From positions 13,838,716 through 13,902,715 of the forward strand of contig OY754981.1 in assembly GCA_963576475.1 (NCBI GenBank): a stretch of DNA of 64,000 nt. Direction: 5' to 3'. Shown here one piece after another: positions 10,554-24,100 of the stretch. Made by a program: the position numbers and the translations under genes. Numbering within the stretch: position 1 is the stretch's first letter; every line of letters begins with the position of its first letter. Source of the stretch: Molanna angustata (Eukaryota > Arthropoda > Insecta > Trichoptera > Molannidae). The notes beneath the pieces are model-generated. The model was given only the letters and a program-made list of their open reading frames with translations. It ran no database searches and was not told the DNA's origin.

Positions 10554-12076
10554 AACATATATACACGAACTTTTTCACTTTTTTCCCTTTTATCCTACGA
10601 CCATCAAATTTTGCAGGGATATTCATTGGCTCGATAGAAATTTAACCTCATTTATTTGATTAGAAATGATCGTCTAGGGATCCAGCTATTTAAGTTTGAA
10701 AATTCAAATTTTCATACAAAATGAGAAAAAACACGATTTCTGGGAAGATTAAAAATCATGTTTTTGCATGCAAAATACGTGGGTAGCAATAGCGAAATTT
10801 AGCCGACAGAAATTATTCAAAGTTATATTATATCTTAATCCCAAACTTCTAAGACATCCGGCATTAAAATATAGTACCCTCTCAAAGAATTCTCGAGAGT
10901 TTGTTTGTTTTGAAAATCTGATTTTTTATGCGAGAAAAACGTCAAATATCTTATTATCGTTCCCGCCGTTAGCGTTAGTTTCAATTTTTAACACCAGGGG
11001 GCGAATTATTTATGTCGGTCTATGTCGGTCAAATGTCAAAGTACATTGTGGCATTATACATTGATTGATATGTAATAACAAATATTTATAATTATGTTAT
11101 ATTTTGAAGTAACTAGACTCTTATTTATAATGCTATTTTGCATACTAAATATATGAATTTATATATATTATTTTGAATAATACAAATAGGTACGTACCAC
11201 TAAAATTTGCTGTTACTAGTTCAATTTAAATTCATATAGTGTTTGTATTTTCATTCTTTAATTATTGTTATAGTGAATTAATATTTTACTCTAGTCTATT
11301 GTATCAATCATTCTATTGGTACTATTATAATTTGAGTCGATTTTTTTTATGTTGCGCTACGAGCATTTTGTGACGCAACATTTTCGTATGAGCCTTGAAA
11401 TTTTATTAGTTAATTTTTTTTGCGTTCTTACAAGCGACGAGTGTCACATCCAACTACCTATATCAGTCATTTTGTAAGTGTACACAGGGACTTCCGTCAC
11501 TTTCCCCTTTTAAGGGGTTTTGTCAGATTTTAATAATTCATAGAAAATTTAATTCGATAGACTTCGATTAAACTTCTTAGTTTCGATCATAACAAAGATT
11601 CTCAGAACCATATTACTTAATTTGTTTTATCTTATTTCTAAATTTAGACGTTAAAAACTAACTTCCCAAAATATTTTTTTTTAATTTTTCTTCAAAGGTT
11701 GGGCGTCGACTTCGTGGGAGTTTACTTTTGAAACATTTTTAAAAATATTTGATAAGTCGGTTCTTTAAAAACTTTTCTGATACATCTCAATGTAAATTTT
11801 ATCCGTTTTGCAAAATACGATGGGAGTTTCTGCACTTCCGAAATGTTTGCGATTCTCATAGAAATGTGTTTCATAACAGATTTATAAAATTCTGTGTTTT
11901 TGATTAAACGTATTTTTTGAACACAAAATTTATATTTGTTGTCAGTAGAAATTCATACTGGAAAGGAAATATGGAAATAATATAAAATTAAATAAAAGAC
12001 GGAAAATCATAATAAATTGATAATAGATTCGCAGGTGCTAAAAGTGATTACGCTAGACATCCAATATTATCTCGAC
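10554..12076. other. No gene recognised
   Basis: AT-rich sequence with no supported gene. A 98-codon plus-strand frame at 10768-11064 shows no family signature. Confidence 0.5.
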
Positions 12077-12233
12077 CTGCCCCCTAGATAACGTGTCATT
12101 TAACTCAAGAAAAGAACCAATAAAAGATAACTCGATGTATGTAAGTGACAGTTGCCTGTCACGTGACAACTGTCACTTCCATACATTGAGTTATCTTTTC
12201 TTAAGCTAAATGTCGCGTTGTCTAGGGGGACTG
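12077..12233. mobile_element. CCCCCCTAG MITE, copy 2 (about 150 bp)
   Basis: A compact, almost completely self-complementary copy. The left end is CCCCCTAGATAACGTGTCAT and the right end is its inverse, with CTG on both sides (12077-12079 and 12231-12233). The arms meet at a small GTCACGTGAC palindrome. The ATG-led minus-strand frame here is an artefact of the hairpin. Confidence 0.82.
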
Positions 12234-12499
12234 TGTCCCTTATGTTCACAGTTTTTCTTATAGAAAAAACATATTCCTGGTGAATACTTTTACTTATAAA
12301 ATACATCGCAATTTTGTAAAATATAAATACTTACCTAACTATTTTGTATACGGCTTTCTGTCAAATTGAAATTTCTATCGTTTACCATTTGTATTTATTA
12401 TTTATTTCTTATACTTGATAATTAAAAATAAAAAACATCTTCAAAATTATGAATCATAAAATAAGATATTACTGAGTATACTGACTACTTAGGTATAAT

Positions 12500-12960
12500 A
12501 AATTATGTATAAATATAAATATATTTAGTATACATCTTTGCGGGTATTCACAACTGATGAATCGAATATTTTTCACTTCTCTGCTAATGTCGAACCAAGA
12601 TATCCATAACATTCTACGGTGAATAAACATTTCGAACGCTTTCAGGCGGTTTATGGTACAAACCTTGAGGGTCCATGCCTCAACGCCGTAGAGCAGGACC
12701 GACCAAACGTAGAACTCGATCATTCTTTGGCTTAGTTTCAGGTGGATGTCATCATTATAAGATGGATTCCAAAAGTGGAAGATTGAGAACCGTAGAGAAG
12801 TCGGCAGGTATCCTGCCTCCCTAAACATTCTGGAATGAACTAGAATGAAGTACGTGGAGGATCTGTTCCACACCATACTGTACAGGGAGAGTTTCTCCCG
12901 AGTGATCTTCAACGTCGGGGGGACCCGACAGGACACGTTAAGAAGAAAATGAATATACAG
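12500..12960 (-). pseudogene. Non-LTR RT C-terminal remnant
   Basis: Minus-strand translation between about 12760 and 12560 gives MIEFYVWSVLLYGVEAWTLK followed by RLKAFEMFIHRRMLWISW. This is the conserved post-RT motif of RTE-type elements (VLLYGVEAWTL, AFEMW.YRRML.I.W). Upstream to 12960 the same frame is open but not family-like, suggesting a shift or rearrangement. No catalytic RT motif is present, so it is a dead fragment. Confidence 0.75.
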
Positions 12961-13399
12961 CATTCAATTGGATTCTACAGCTATAGTAAATAATTTATAC
13001 CTCATTTACCTTTTTGCTGTCACAATACTTGGTTATTGTGTGAAATTAATTATTTGTGATTTCAAATAACAATATCCCCTTATTAGATTTGCTAAATTAC
13101 AAGAGCAACTTGGGTTTCTATGGAAAGGCAATATCAGATTTCCACCGTACCTACAGCCAGATGAGTTTTGAAACAAAAGCTATTAGTGTGTTTGGTCCCG
13201 CTGAAGGTTGGGGATTCTCAGAAATTAAGATTCAAATATCCCTTGTATCTTGGCCAACGTCACTACTGTATCAAATCATCTCCATTTTCTGAAATGGTTT
13301 CACCTTATACATCTCTAACGAAATATAATACAACATAACGCGGCTTTCAACTAATGAATACGGTATCAATTTGTTACAAAATTAAATGACATTATCCAA

Positions 13400-14450
13400 C
13401 TGTCGATTCGTTCAAGAGAATGAAATTCTTTTGAAGGAAGAGGCAGTTGAAATCCAAGACTCGTGTATGAAGGAACATTTTGTATGGCGTAGTGGACTTT
13501 TTGCATGCTAAAAACACCAACTTAGAGGCTTCGCAGCATATTATATGTTCTCATACATGGATTTAATCAGAATTCGGAGTAGAACATTTTATGTGAGTTT
13601 TGTGTGTCTGTGTGTGTGACTGTCCCCCCCCCCTTATAACTTTTGATCCGCTCAATTTACAGAGCCCAAAATTTCAAAATATATAAGCAGTTTAAGACCT
13701 ACAAAAATTTATACTCAAAATGGTGAATTTTTGTTTCAGTCAGGGGTTATCAACTTTTGAATTTTTACTTTATTTTTCCATATATCTCAGAAACCATAAA
13801 ACCTAGAACGTTGATAATTGGTATGAATATAGACAAATACAAAATATCAAATTGGTCTCCTTAGATATTGTGTATAGACCATACAAATTGTATGAAGTGA
13901 TGTCGTCACTAAATTCAATTAATATAAGAATTGTTAAATAATTTTGAAATGTACATATTTTTTTGAAAATTAAAAAAACTAACTGAAATTTTAGAAATAT
14001 TTTAAGTTAAACATATAAATTTATCATAAAATAAATATTTTTCTTAATAAAAAACGTTTAAGAAACTCTGGAACTTCTTTGAAAAAAACAATTTTGGGTT
14101 ATGTATTATCTATATTTATACAAATTTTCAGCGTTGTAGGTTTTATGTTTTTTGAGATATATAGAAAAATGAAGTAATAATTCAAAATTTGATAACCCCT
14201 GCTTGAATCAAAAATTCTAAATTCTGTGTATAAAAGTTTTGTAGGTATAACTTTCTATATTTTCTGAAATTTTAGGCTCTGTATAATGAGCAAATCAAAA
14301 GTTATAAGTGGGGGGGACACAGACACACAAACAAAACACACAATATGTTCTTCTTCAAATTCTGAATTCATCCATGTATAGCACATTTATACTACAAATC
14401 ATATTTATGCAAAAAGTCTACTGCACCATAAAAAAATGTTCCTTCATTTT
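13400..14450. mobile_element. GT-bearing foldback element, copy A
   Basis: The left arm (about 13464-13850) and right arm (about 14060-14448) are inverted copies of each other. Shared blocks are ATGAAGGAACATTTT, then GTAGAACATTTTATGTG, a short GT tract, a run of C, TTATAACTTTTGATCCGCTC and CAGGGGTTATCAA. The unique centre is about 200 bp and non-coding. Partial relatives are at 34330-34760 and 51840-54180. No transposase is visible and I could not fix a target duplication. Confidence 0.8.
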
Positions 14451-15129
14451 TGATAATATCGAAATCCTGTAATGTTTAAAAAATGGTGTTTTTGGAGTTT
14501 TTAGGCGTTGGTTTATTCTATTTCATGTCATTCTTTCAGTAGGTCGTCGTTCAGTTGAGATATTTCAAGTTTGTAGGTACATCTCAGGCCGTGTTCCGAC
14601 ATTTTCTATTCTCTGTCGTGAACAGCTTTATCATTAGAAGACAGAAAACGTTAGATGTGTAAGCACTGGAACATTTGATAAATCTCGTTTCAGAGAGACA
14701 TAGAATTCATTATTTTATTTGATTTCATTCATTGCCTTTTATATAATTTGATATTCAAATAAACCTGTAAAACTTGTATGCCACCTCTAGTTTCAGTCTT
14801 AGACCATTATAACCATTATTATTCTTTCAATATGTCCAAACCACCTCGAGACATTCACTTTCATTTTACTTATAATATCTTTCTTTATCTTGCATTCTCA
14901 TCTTATGTTCTCATTTTTTATTTCATCATATATTACATAATCTTCTTATTGATCTTATTTCTACAGAATTTATTCTACTTTCATGCGTCTTTTGCCACGT
15001 CCATGTTTCACTGTCATACGTCAAAGTAGGCACTACGATTGCAATGAACAAAATTATTAAATAGTTGTATCCTTTGATGTGTCTAATGAAAACTCTTTAT
15101 CATATTCACCTACTTATGTGTGTACTCTA
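14451..15129. other. No gene recognised
   Basis: AT-rich sequence. An 83-codon plus-strand frame at 14778-15029 is Phe/Tyr/Ile-rich, as expected of AT-rich noise, and is not called. Confidence 0.5.
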
Positions 15130-15990
15130 AATATTATTATTATTATTTATTGGCAGGTAACCAAGGCTGATGTGCCTGTATTCACTGTCGAATTTTATAA
15201 TATGGTTGTAACTATTTTGCTTTGTCCAAAAAAAAAGTCCAGTCTATTCTTGAAAATATTAACATTTTCAGCATCCAAAACATGTTGGGGCAGTTTATTT
15301 CAAGTATTCACCACTCTATTTGAAAGAAAATGCCTTCGAAGATTTGTCGAGAACCTACTTTTCACAAGCTATGACAACGCAAATTAGTGTTATGACTATA
15401 TTGAAAGAGATTTTTCATGTTTATACAGCCATAATGGCCTGATAATATTTTGAATGTGTCAATAAGATCTCCACGTTCTCTTCGGTTTTCCAGTTTTGAC
15501 AGTTTTAAGAAGTCAAGACTTTCCTGATATGTCAAGTTGCGAAGTGTCCTGGGAATTTTTGTAAAACGTCTTTGGACTCTCTCAAGTAAGTCAATCTCCT
15601 TGGAAAAATAGGGACCCCATATCTGGAAACCATATTCCAACAATGGTCTAACAAATGCTTTATATATGATTAACATAAAGTCTGGTGTGATGTTCTGGAA
15701 AGCTTTTCTGATGCAGTAAATAAGGGAGTTTGCTTTCTTAACAATCATAATAATATGATCCTCCCATTTTAAATCTACGGATACAATGATACCTAGGTCA
15801 GTTTGTGATTCAACATCTTTTAGTTGAGTATTTTCAAAGAAGTATTCAAACTTGGGGTTATTTTTTCCAATATGTAGAACAGTGCACTTATTGGGATTCA
15901 GATTGATGAGCCATTTTTTTGTCCACTCTTTTATTCTATTTAGATCATCCTGCACTTGTACATGCACTTGTACTTGTACTTGTACCGCCT
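15130..15990 (-). pseudogene. CR1/Jockey-group RT, C-terminal 300 codons, degraded
   Basis: Minus-strand codons from 15967 give DDLNRIKEWTKKWLINLNPN, then KCTVLHIGKNNP, LGIIVSVDLKWEDH, IYKAFVRPLLEYGFQIWGPY, LLERVQRRFTKIP and KLENRRERGDLIDTFKILSG. This is the thumb and post-thumb region of CR1-like RTs. A stop ends the main frame at 15362, but homology resumes to about 15180 (FSTNLRRHFLSNRVVN, LPQHVLDAENVNIFKNRL) with at least one further stop. The 3' end is an (ATT)n microsatellite at 15130-15148, typical of CR1-like tails. The copy is 5'-truncated near 15990, beside a short GTACAA microsatellite. Confidence 0.85.
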
Positions 15991-16639
15991 TCTATTTGGA
16001 CTGAATTTATTTTCAATATACATTTTATTATTTAAATGTTCGTGTTCCTAAATCTGTGTAATAATTGACACAGATTATGAAACGACATTTGAGTGTAGTA
16101 TCTTTTCTAGATGCGTAATACGGATGTCATATTTTTTTCACATCTTTTGAGTGCTTACACGACTTGAAAACGAATGAATTATGACAACCCTCATTTTTCA
16201 AAAAATAATCCTGTGGGCTGAAGGAAACTAAAGGAAAGTTTAAATTTGTGATTGAAATTTTTTAACATCGATTACCTATCATTTCCAAAATTATTAAATC
16301 TTCAAAGTTCGAACCAACCATATGTACATAAGAATTTTATTGTAATCGGTTTAATCGGTGACATAAGATTTTTATACATTAAGATGAAATTTTATAGTCA
16401 TGACATTCCACTGAGTTAGGGAAAATCAATCGAACTTTGAATTAAATTTCACTTAGTTTATGAAATATTCAAAAATGTTAAAAATGACAATAAAATATCA
16501 ATAATATTACTGAAATGATTAGGTACGCGGTGTGATGGTGTGTTTACTTTTATTTTCTTTATAGTATTGTAACGACAGTTTTCCAACAAAAAGTGTATCA
16601 GTGTCGTTGTTTAGTGATATATCCTTGTAAAGCCAGAGA
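15991..16639. other. No gene recognised
   Basis: AT-rich sequence without supported features. Confidence 0.5.
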
Positions 16640-17297
16640 TGAGCCAATATTCAGGACACGTGTACTGGGACAGGATACCTATACTATATATATATTCATC
16701 CCAATGGGAGTACCCGACGAAGACTTCTTCATATTTATGAGCACCTCAAGAACGAGTGTGTCTATGATATAAATAATTCTGATATATTCAGGATATTATG
16801 CGACAAATTATTCATGCCACGGGGAAGAAAGTTGCTCCTGAACATATCAAGGAGGACAAGTGCTTTAAAACTGTTACAACTTGACAATTACATGCTTTTT
16901 ACTATTTTGTAGTATTACCAAATGATGTTTTACCAACGTTAGGTACCTTCAAAACTAGATTAAAACGCGCGCTCATACTTCACATTTATTTCCCTATTCT
17001 TGTAGTTAGTCATATCTCCTCTCCTTTTTTCCCTTCCCTCCCATAGTGTTGTAACAGGTCTTATCTATGATTTGTTTAATTTTCATTGATGTACATATTT
17101 ATATTCTTCTTACTTTATTGTGTTAAAATGTAATATGTTTATGGTTTTATATATATTTTATTTTTTGTACATGTACCATTTTGTCTCATAACTGTCATAG
17201 ATGGTTGTCTGGAAGAAATTGCCATTAGGCAATAAGTCCGCCATTTGTACTAGCTATTAAGTAATGTACAATAAAGTGTTTAAATAAATAAATAAAT
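16640..17297 (+). mobile_element. Non-LTR retrotransposon 3' end
   Basis: At 16915-16978 the plus strand reads LPNDVLPTLGTFKTRLKRAL, the usual last segment of insect non-LTR RTs (LP..V...L.TFK.RLK..L). A long 3' UTR follows, containing ATTGCCATTAGGCAATAAGT, a motif of such 3' UTRs, and ending AATAAAGTGTTTAAATAAAT-type at 17265-17297. The 5' boundary is uncertain; the stretch 16740-16860 may belong but is not clearly homologous. Confidence 0.65.
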
Positions 17298-17578
17298 GTT
17301 TATTCCTATGCTGAAATCCATAATCCATATTATTTGTGTATTACTTCTAAAAGCACTTACTCGCTTGAATATTAACTAAAGATTTCGTTAAAAGCATACT
17401 ATGTAAACGCGCAACTAGTTAATCACAACTTAAATAATCGAATATTTTTACTCTCCACACTATGGAATAGGGGAGAGTCATGATTTCGCAAAATTTAAGC
17501 GTATTTTTTTTACATCAATTTCTCAATGGGTATCATGTAGAGAATGCACACTATGAGTTTCGTCGTGATGTGTTTGTG

Positions 17579-17625
17579 TGTATGGCGTATACGCTGTACG
17601 CCGTACGCCGTACGCCGTACGCCGT
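17579..17625 (+). repeat. 7-bp tandem repeat (TACGCCG)n
   Basis: About five copies of TACGCCG, a GC-rich island at the left edge of the satellite-related region. Confidence 0.85.
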
Positions 17626-17629
17626 AGCA

Positions 17630-17930
17630 TTTATCTTTTTTGTGTCCTCTCTACAGCCCAAACTATAAGTCTGATCGACTTCATATTAACATCATATGTG
17701 TAAAGTGCAAAGACCTAGAGCTGATTAGTTTTCCATAGACAACTTTTGATTTCTTCTCTATGAATTCATCATTTACGTTGTTTTTTTTTTGTGTCCTCTC
17801 TGCAGCCCAAACTATAAGTCCGATTGACTTCATATTGATATCACATGTGTTAAGTCCATAAACTTAGAGCTGATTAGTTTTCCATAGACAACGGTTCATT
17901 TTTTCCCAATGTTTCTTTATGATTTCATCT
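17630..17930 (+). repeat. Two diverged ~149-bp units related to the satellite
   Basis: Two copies of a unit starting GTGTCCTCTCTRCAGCCCAA and ending with GAGCTGATTAGTTTTCCATA; the internal TAGAGCTGATTAG block recurs 149 bp apart (17716 and 17865). The last part matches the GAACTGATTAGCTTTCCATA block of the 313-bp satellite that follows. They look like an older or ancestral edge of the array. Confidence 0.75.
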
Positions 17931-18187
17931 ATTAAAACTGAAAAAATGCTCTCACGACCTGGAAATTAGAGATATTTTAATTTGGTTTCAACTATTTATA
18001 CAACACCAAGAATCTTCATAAAATTGTATTCAAAGTTGGTCAATGTTAAAAGAAAAATATTCAAGGGTTTCAAAAATTATATTTTATTTAATGGATATTT
18101 GTATGAAACTTATATGTTACAAGAGAATTTTTTTATATTTGGCAATGTTCAGTTCATTGATTTCATATTGATATAAGAATATTAATA

Positions 18188-21100
18188 GCTTGAACTTAGA
18201 ACTGATTAGCTTTTCATAGATATCATAAAATTTCTTCATATGATATCACGTGTCAACATTGTCAAAATGCTCTAACGCTCTTTGAAACAAAATATATCTG
18301 CTTTTTTTAAAATATTTCATACAACATAAGCAGTCTTCACTATACTGCATTAATAGTTTGTCTATCTTAACATAAAAATATACTATCGGAAGAAAATTTA
18401 TATTCCTGTTAGTAACATTTAGTATGAATAAAAATGTAATTAGATAAATTTCTATTTATGGAAACGTTCAGTAATTTGATTTCATGTTATAATGTAAAGA
18501 GCTTGAACATAGAACTGATTAGCTTTCCATAAATTACAAAAAAAATCTTCATATGATATCACCTGTCAAAATTTGGAAAATGCTCTCGCGTTCTTTAGAA
18601 CAAAATTTATCTGCTTTTTTTAAAATATTTCATACAACATAAGCATTCTTCCCTATACTCCATTAATAGTTTGTCTATCTTAACATAAAAATATACTATC
18701 GGAAGAAAATTTATATTCCTGATAGTAACATTTAGTATGAATAAAAATGTAATTAGATAAATTTCTATGTATGGAAAAGTTCAGTAATTTGATTTCATGT
18801 TATAATGTAAAGAGCTTGAACATAGAACTGATTAGCTTTCCATAAATAACAAAAAAAATCTTCATATGATATCACCTGTCAAAATTTGGAAAATGCTCTC
18901 GCGTTCTTTAGAACAAAATTTATCTGCTTTTTTTAAAATATTTCATACAACATAAGCATTCTTCACTATACTGCATTAATAGTTTGTTTATCTTAACATA
19001 AAAATATACTATCGGAAGAAAATTTATATTCCTAATAGTAACATTTAGTATGAATAAAAATGTAATTAGAAAAATTTCTATGTATGGAAACGTTCAGTAA
19101 TTTGATTTCATGTTATAATGTAAAGAACTTGAACATAGAACTGATTAGCTTTCCATAAATCAAAAAAAAATCTTCATATAATATCACGTGTCAAAATTTT
19201 GAAAATGCCTTCGCGTTCTTTAAAACAAAATTTATCTGCTTTTTTTAAAATATTTCATACAACATAAGCATTCTTCACTATACTGCATTAATAGTTTGTT
19301 TATCTTAACATAAAAATATACTATCGGAAGAAAATTTATATTCCTGATAGTAACATTTAGTATGAATAAAAATGTAATAAGATAAAATTCTATGTATGGA
19401 AAAGTTCAGTAATTTGATTTCATGTTATAATGTAAAGAGCTTGAACATAGAACTGATTAGCTTTCCATAAATAACAAAAAAAATCTTCATATGACCTGTC
19501 AAAATTTGGAAAATGCTCTCGCGTTCTTTAGAACAAAATTTATCTGCTTTTTTTTAAATATTTCATACAACATAAGCATTCTTCACTATACTGCATTAAT
19601 AGTTTGTTTATCTTAACATAAAAATATACTATCGGAAGAAAATTTATATTCCTGATAGTAACGTTTAGTATGAATAAAAATGTAATTAGATAAATTTCTA
19701 TGTATGGAAAAGTTCAGTAATTTGATTTCATGTTATAATGTAAAAAGCTTGAACATAGAACTGATTAGCTTTCCATAAACAACAAAAAAAATCTTCATAT
19801 GATATCACCTGTCAAAATTTGGAAAATGCTCTCGCGTTCTTTAGAACAAAATTTATCTGCTTTTTTTAAAATATTTCATACAACATAAGCATTCTTCCCT
19901 ATACTGCATTAATAGTTTCTCTATCTTAACATAAAAATATACTATCGGAAGAAAATTTATATTCCTGATAGTAACATTTAGTATGAATAAAAATGTAATT
20001 AGATAAATTTCTATGTATGGAAACGTTCAGTAATTTGATTTCATGTTATTATGTAAAGAGCTTGAACATAGAACTGATTAGCTTTCCATAAATAACAAAA
20101 AAATTCTTCATATAATATCACGTGTCAAAATTTTGAAAATGCTCTCGCGTTCTTTAAAACAAAATTTATCTGCTTTTTTTAAAATATTTCATACAACATA
20201 AGCATTCTTCACTATACTGCATTAATAGTTTGTTTATCTTAACATAAAAATATACTATCGGAAGAAAATTTATATTCCTGATAGTAACATTTAGTATGAA
20301 TAAAAATGTAATTAGATAAATTTCTATGTATGGAAACGTTCAGTAATTTGATTTCATGTTATAATGTAAAGAGCTTGAACATAGAACTGATTAGCTTTCC
20401 ATAAATAACAAAAAAATCTTCATATGATATCACGTGTCAAAATTTTGAAAATGCTCTCGCGTTCTTTAAATCAAAATTTATCTGCTTTTTTAAAAATATT
20501 TCATACAACATAAGCATTCTTCACTATACTGCATTAATAGTTTGTCTATCTTAACATAAAAATATACTATCGGAAGAAAATTTATATTCCTGATGGTAAC
20601 ATTTAGTATGAATAAAAATGTAATTAGATAAATTTCTATGTATGGAAACGTTCAGTAATTTGATTTCATGTTATAATGTAAAGAGCTTGAACATAGAACT
20701 GATTAGCTTTCCATAAATAACAAAAAAATCTTCATATGATATCACGTGTCAAAATTTTGAAAATGCTCTCGCGTTCTTTAAATCAAAATTTATCTGCTTT
20801 TTTTTAAATATTTCATACAACATAAGCATTCTTCACTATACTGCATTAATAGTTTGTTTATCTTAACATAAAAATATACTATCGGAAGAAAATTTATATT
20901 CCTGGTAGTAACATTTAGTATGAATAAAAATGTAATTAGATAAATTTCTATGTATGGAAAAGTTCAGTAATTTGATTTCATGTTATAATGTAAAGAGCTT
21001 GAACATAGAACTGATTAGCTTTCCATAAATAACAAAAAAATTCTTCATATGATATCACCTCGCCAAATTTGGAAAATGCTCTCGCGTTCTTTAGAACAAA

Positions 21101-24100
21101 ATTTATCTGCTTTTTTTAAAATATTTCATACAACATAAGCATTCTTCCCTATACTGCATTAATAGTTTGTCTATCTTAACATAAAAATATACTATCGGAA
21201 GAAAATTTATATTCCTGATAGTAACATTTAGTATGAATAAAAATGTAATTAGATAAATTTCTATGTATGGAAACGTTCAGTAATTTGATTTCATGTTATA
21301 ATGTAAAGAGCTTGAACATAGAACTGATTAGCTTTCCATAAATAACAAAAAAATTCTTCATATGATATCACCTGTCAAAATTTGGAAAATACTCTTGCGT
21401 TCTTTAAAACAAAATTTATCTGCTTTTTTAAAAATATTTCATACAACATAAGCATTCTTCACTATACTGCATTAATAGTTTGTCTATCTTAACATAAAAA
21501 TATACTATCGGAAGAAAATTTATATTCCTGATAGTAACATTTAGTATGAATAAAAATGTAATTAGATAAATTTCTATGTATGGAAACGTTCAGTAATTTG
21601 ATTTCATGTTATAATGTAAAGAGCTTGAACATAGAACTGATTAGCTTTCCATAAATAACAAAAAAATCTTCATATGATATCACGTGTCAAAATTTTGAAA
21701 ATGCTCTCGCGTTCTTTAAATCAAAATTTATCTGCTTTTTTTAAAATATTTCATACAACATAAGCATTCTTCACTATACTGCATTAATAGTTTGTTTATC
21801 TTAACATAAAAATAAACTATCGGAAGAAAATTTATATTCCTGGTAGTAACGTTTAGTATGAATAAAAATGTAATTAGATAAATTTCTATGTATGGAAAAG
21901 TTCAGTAATTTGATTTCATGTTATAATGTAAAAAGCTTGAACATAGAACTGATTAGCTTTCCATAAACAACAAAAAAAATCTTCATATGATATCACCTGT
22001 CAAAATTTGGAAAATGCTCTCGCGTTCTTTAGAACAAAATTTATCTGCTTTTTTTAAAATATTTCATACAACATAAGCATTCTTCCCTATACTGCATTAA
22101 TAGTTTCTCTATCTTAACATAAAAATATACTATCGGAAGAAAATTTATATTCCTGATAGTAACATTTAGTATGAAGAAAAATGTAATTAGATAAATTTCT
22201 ATGTATGGAAACGTTCAGTAATTTGATTTCATGTTATTATGTAAAGAGCTTGAACATAGAACTGATTAGCTTTCCATAAATAACAAAAAAATTCTTCATA
22301 TAATATCACGTGTCAAAATTTTGAAAATGCTCTCGCGTTCTTTAAAACAAAATTTATCTGCTTTTTTTAAAATATTTCATACAACATAAGCATTCTTCAC
22401 TATACTGCATTAATAGTTTGTTTATCTTAACATAAAAATATACTATCGGAAGAAAATTTATATTCCTGATAGTAACATTTAGTATGAATAAAAATGTAAT
22501 TAGATAAATTTCTATGTATGGAAACGTTCAGTAATTTGATTTCATGTTATAATGTAAAGAGCTTGAACATAGAACTGATTAGCTTTCCATAAATAACAAA
22601 AAAATCTTCATATGATATCACGTGTCAAAATTTTGAAAATGCTCTCGCGTTCTTTAAATCAAAATTTATCTGCTTTTTTAAAAATATTTCATACAACATA
22701 AGCATTCTTCACTATACTGCATTAATAGTTTGTCTATCTTAACATAAAAATATACTATCGGAAGAAAATTTATATTCCTGATAGTAACATTTAGTATGAA
22801 TAAAAATGTAATTAGATAAATTTCTATGTATGAAAACGTTCAGTAATTTGATTTCATGTTATAATGTAAAGAGCTTGAACATAGAACTGATTAGCTTTCC
22901 ATAAATAACAAAAAAATCTTCATATGATATCACGTGTCAAAATTTTGAAAATGCTCTCGCGTTCTTTAAATCAAAATTTATCTGCTTTTTTTTAAATATT
23001 TCATACAACATAAGCATTCTTCACTATACTGCATTAATAGTTTGTTTATCTTAACATAAAAATATACTATCGGAAGAAAATTTATATTCCTGGTAGTAAC
23101 ATTTAGTATGAATAAAAATGTAATTAGATAAATTTCTATGTATGGAAAAGTTCAGTAATTTGATTTCATGTTATAATGTAAAGAGCTTGAACATAGAACT
23201 GATTAGCTTTCCATAAATAACAAAAAAATTCTTCATATGATATCACCTCGCCAAATTTGGAAAATGCTCTCGCGTTCTTTAGAACAAAATTTATCTGCTT
23301 TTTTTAAAATATTTCATACAACATAAGCATTCTTCCCTATACTGCATTAATAGTTTGTCTATCTTAACATAAAAATATACTATCGGAAGAAAATTTATAT
23401 TCCTGATAGTAACATTTAGTATGAATAAAAATGTAATTAGATAAATTTCTATGTATGGAAACGTTCAGTAATTTGATTTCATGTTATAATGTAAAGAGCT
23501 TGAACATAGAACTGATTAGCTTTCCATAAATAACAAAAAAATTCTTCATATGATATCACCTGTCAAAATTTGGAAAATACTCTTGCGTTCTTTAAAACAA
23601 AATTTATCTGCTTTTTTAAAAATATTTCATACAACATAAGCATTCTTCACTATACTGCATTAATAGTTTGTCTATCTTAACATAAAAATATACTATCGGA
23701 AGAAAATTTATATTCCTGATAGTAACATTTAGTATGAATAAAAATGTAATTAGATAAATTTCTATGTATGGAAACGTTCAGTAATTTGATTTCATGTTAT
23801 AATGTAAAGAGCTTGAACATAGAACTGATTAGCTTTCCATAAATAACAAAAAAATCTTCATATGATATCACGTGTCAAAATTTTGAAAATGCTCTCGCGT
23901 TCTTTAAATCAAAATTTATCTGCTTTTTTTAAAATATTTCATACAACATAAGCATTCTTCACTATACTGCATTAATAGTTTGTTTATCTTAACATAAAAA
24001 TAAACTATCGGAAGAAAATTTATATTCCTGGTAGTAACATTTAGTATGAATAAAAATGTAATTAGATAAATTTCTATGTATGGAAAAGTTCAGTAATTTG

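Noticed and set aside
12100..12306. 68-codon minus-strand frame
   Set aside because: It crosses the hairpin MITE and has no homology; the MITE explains it.
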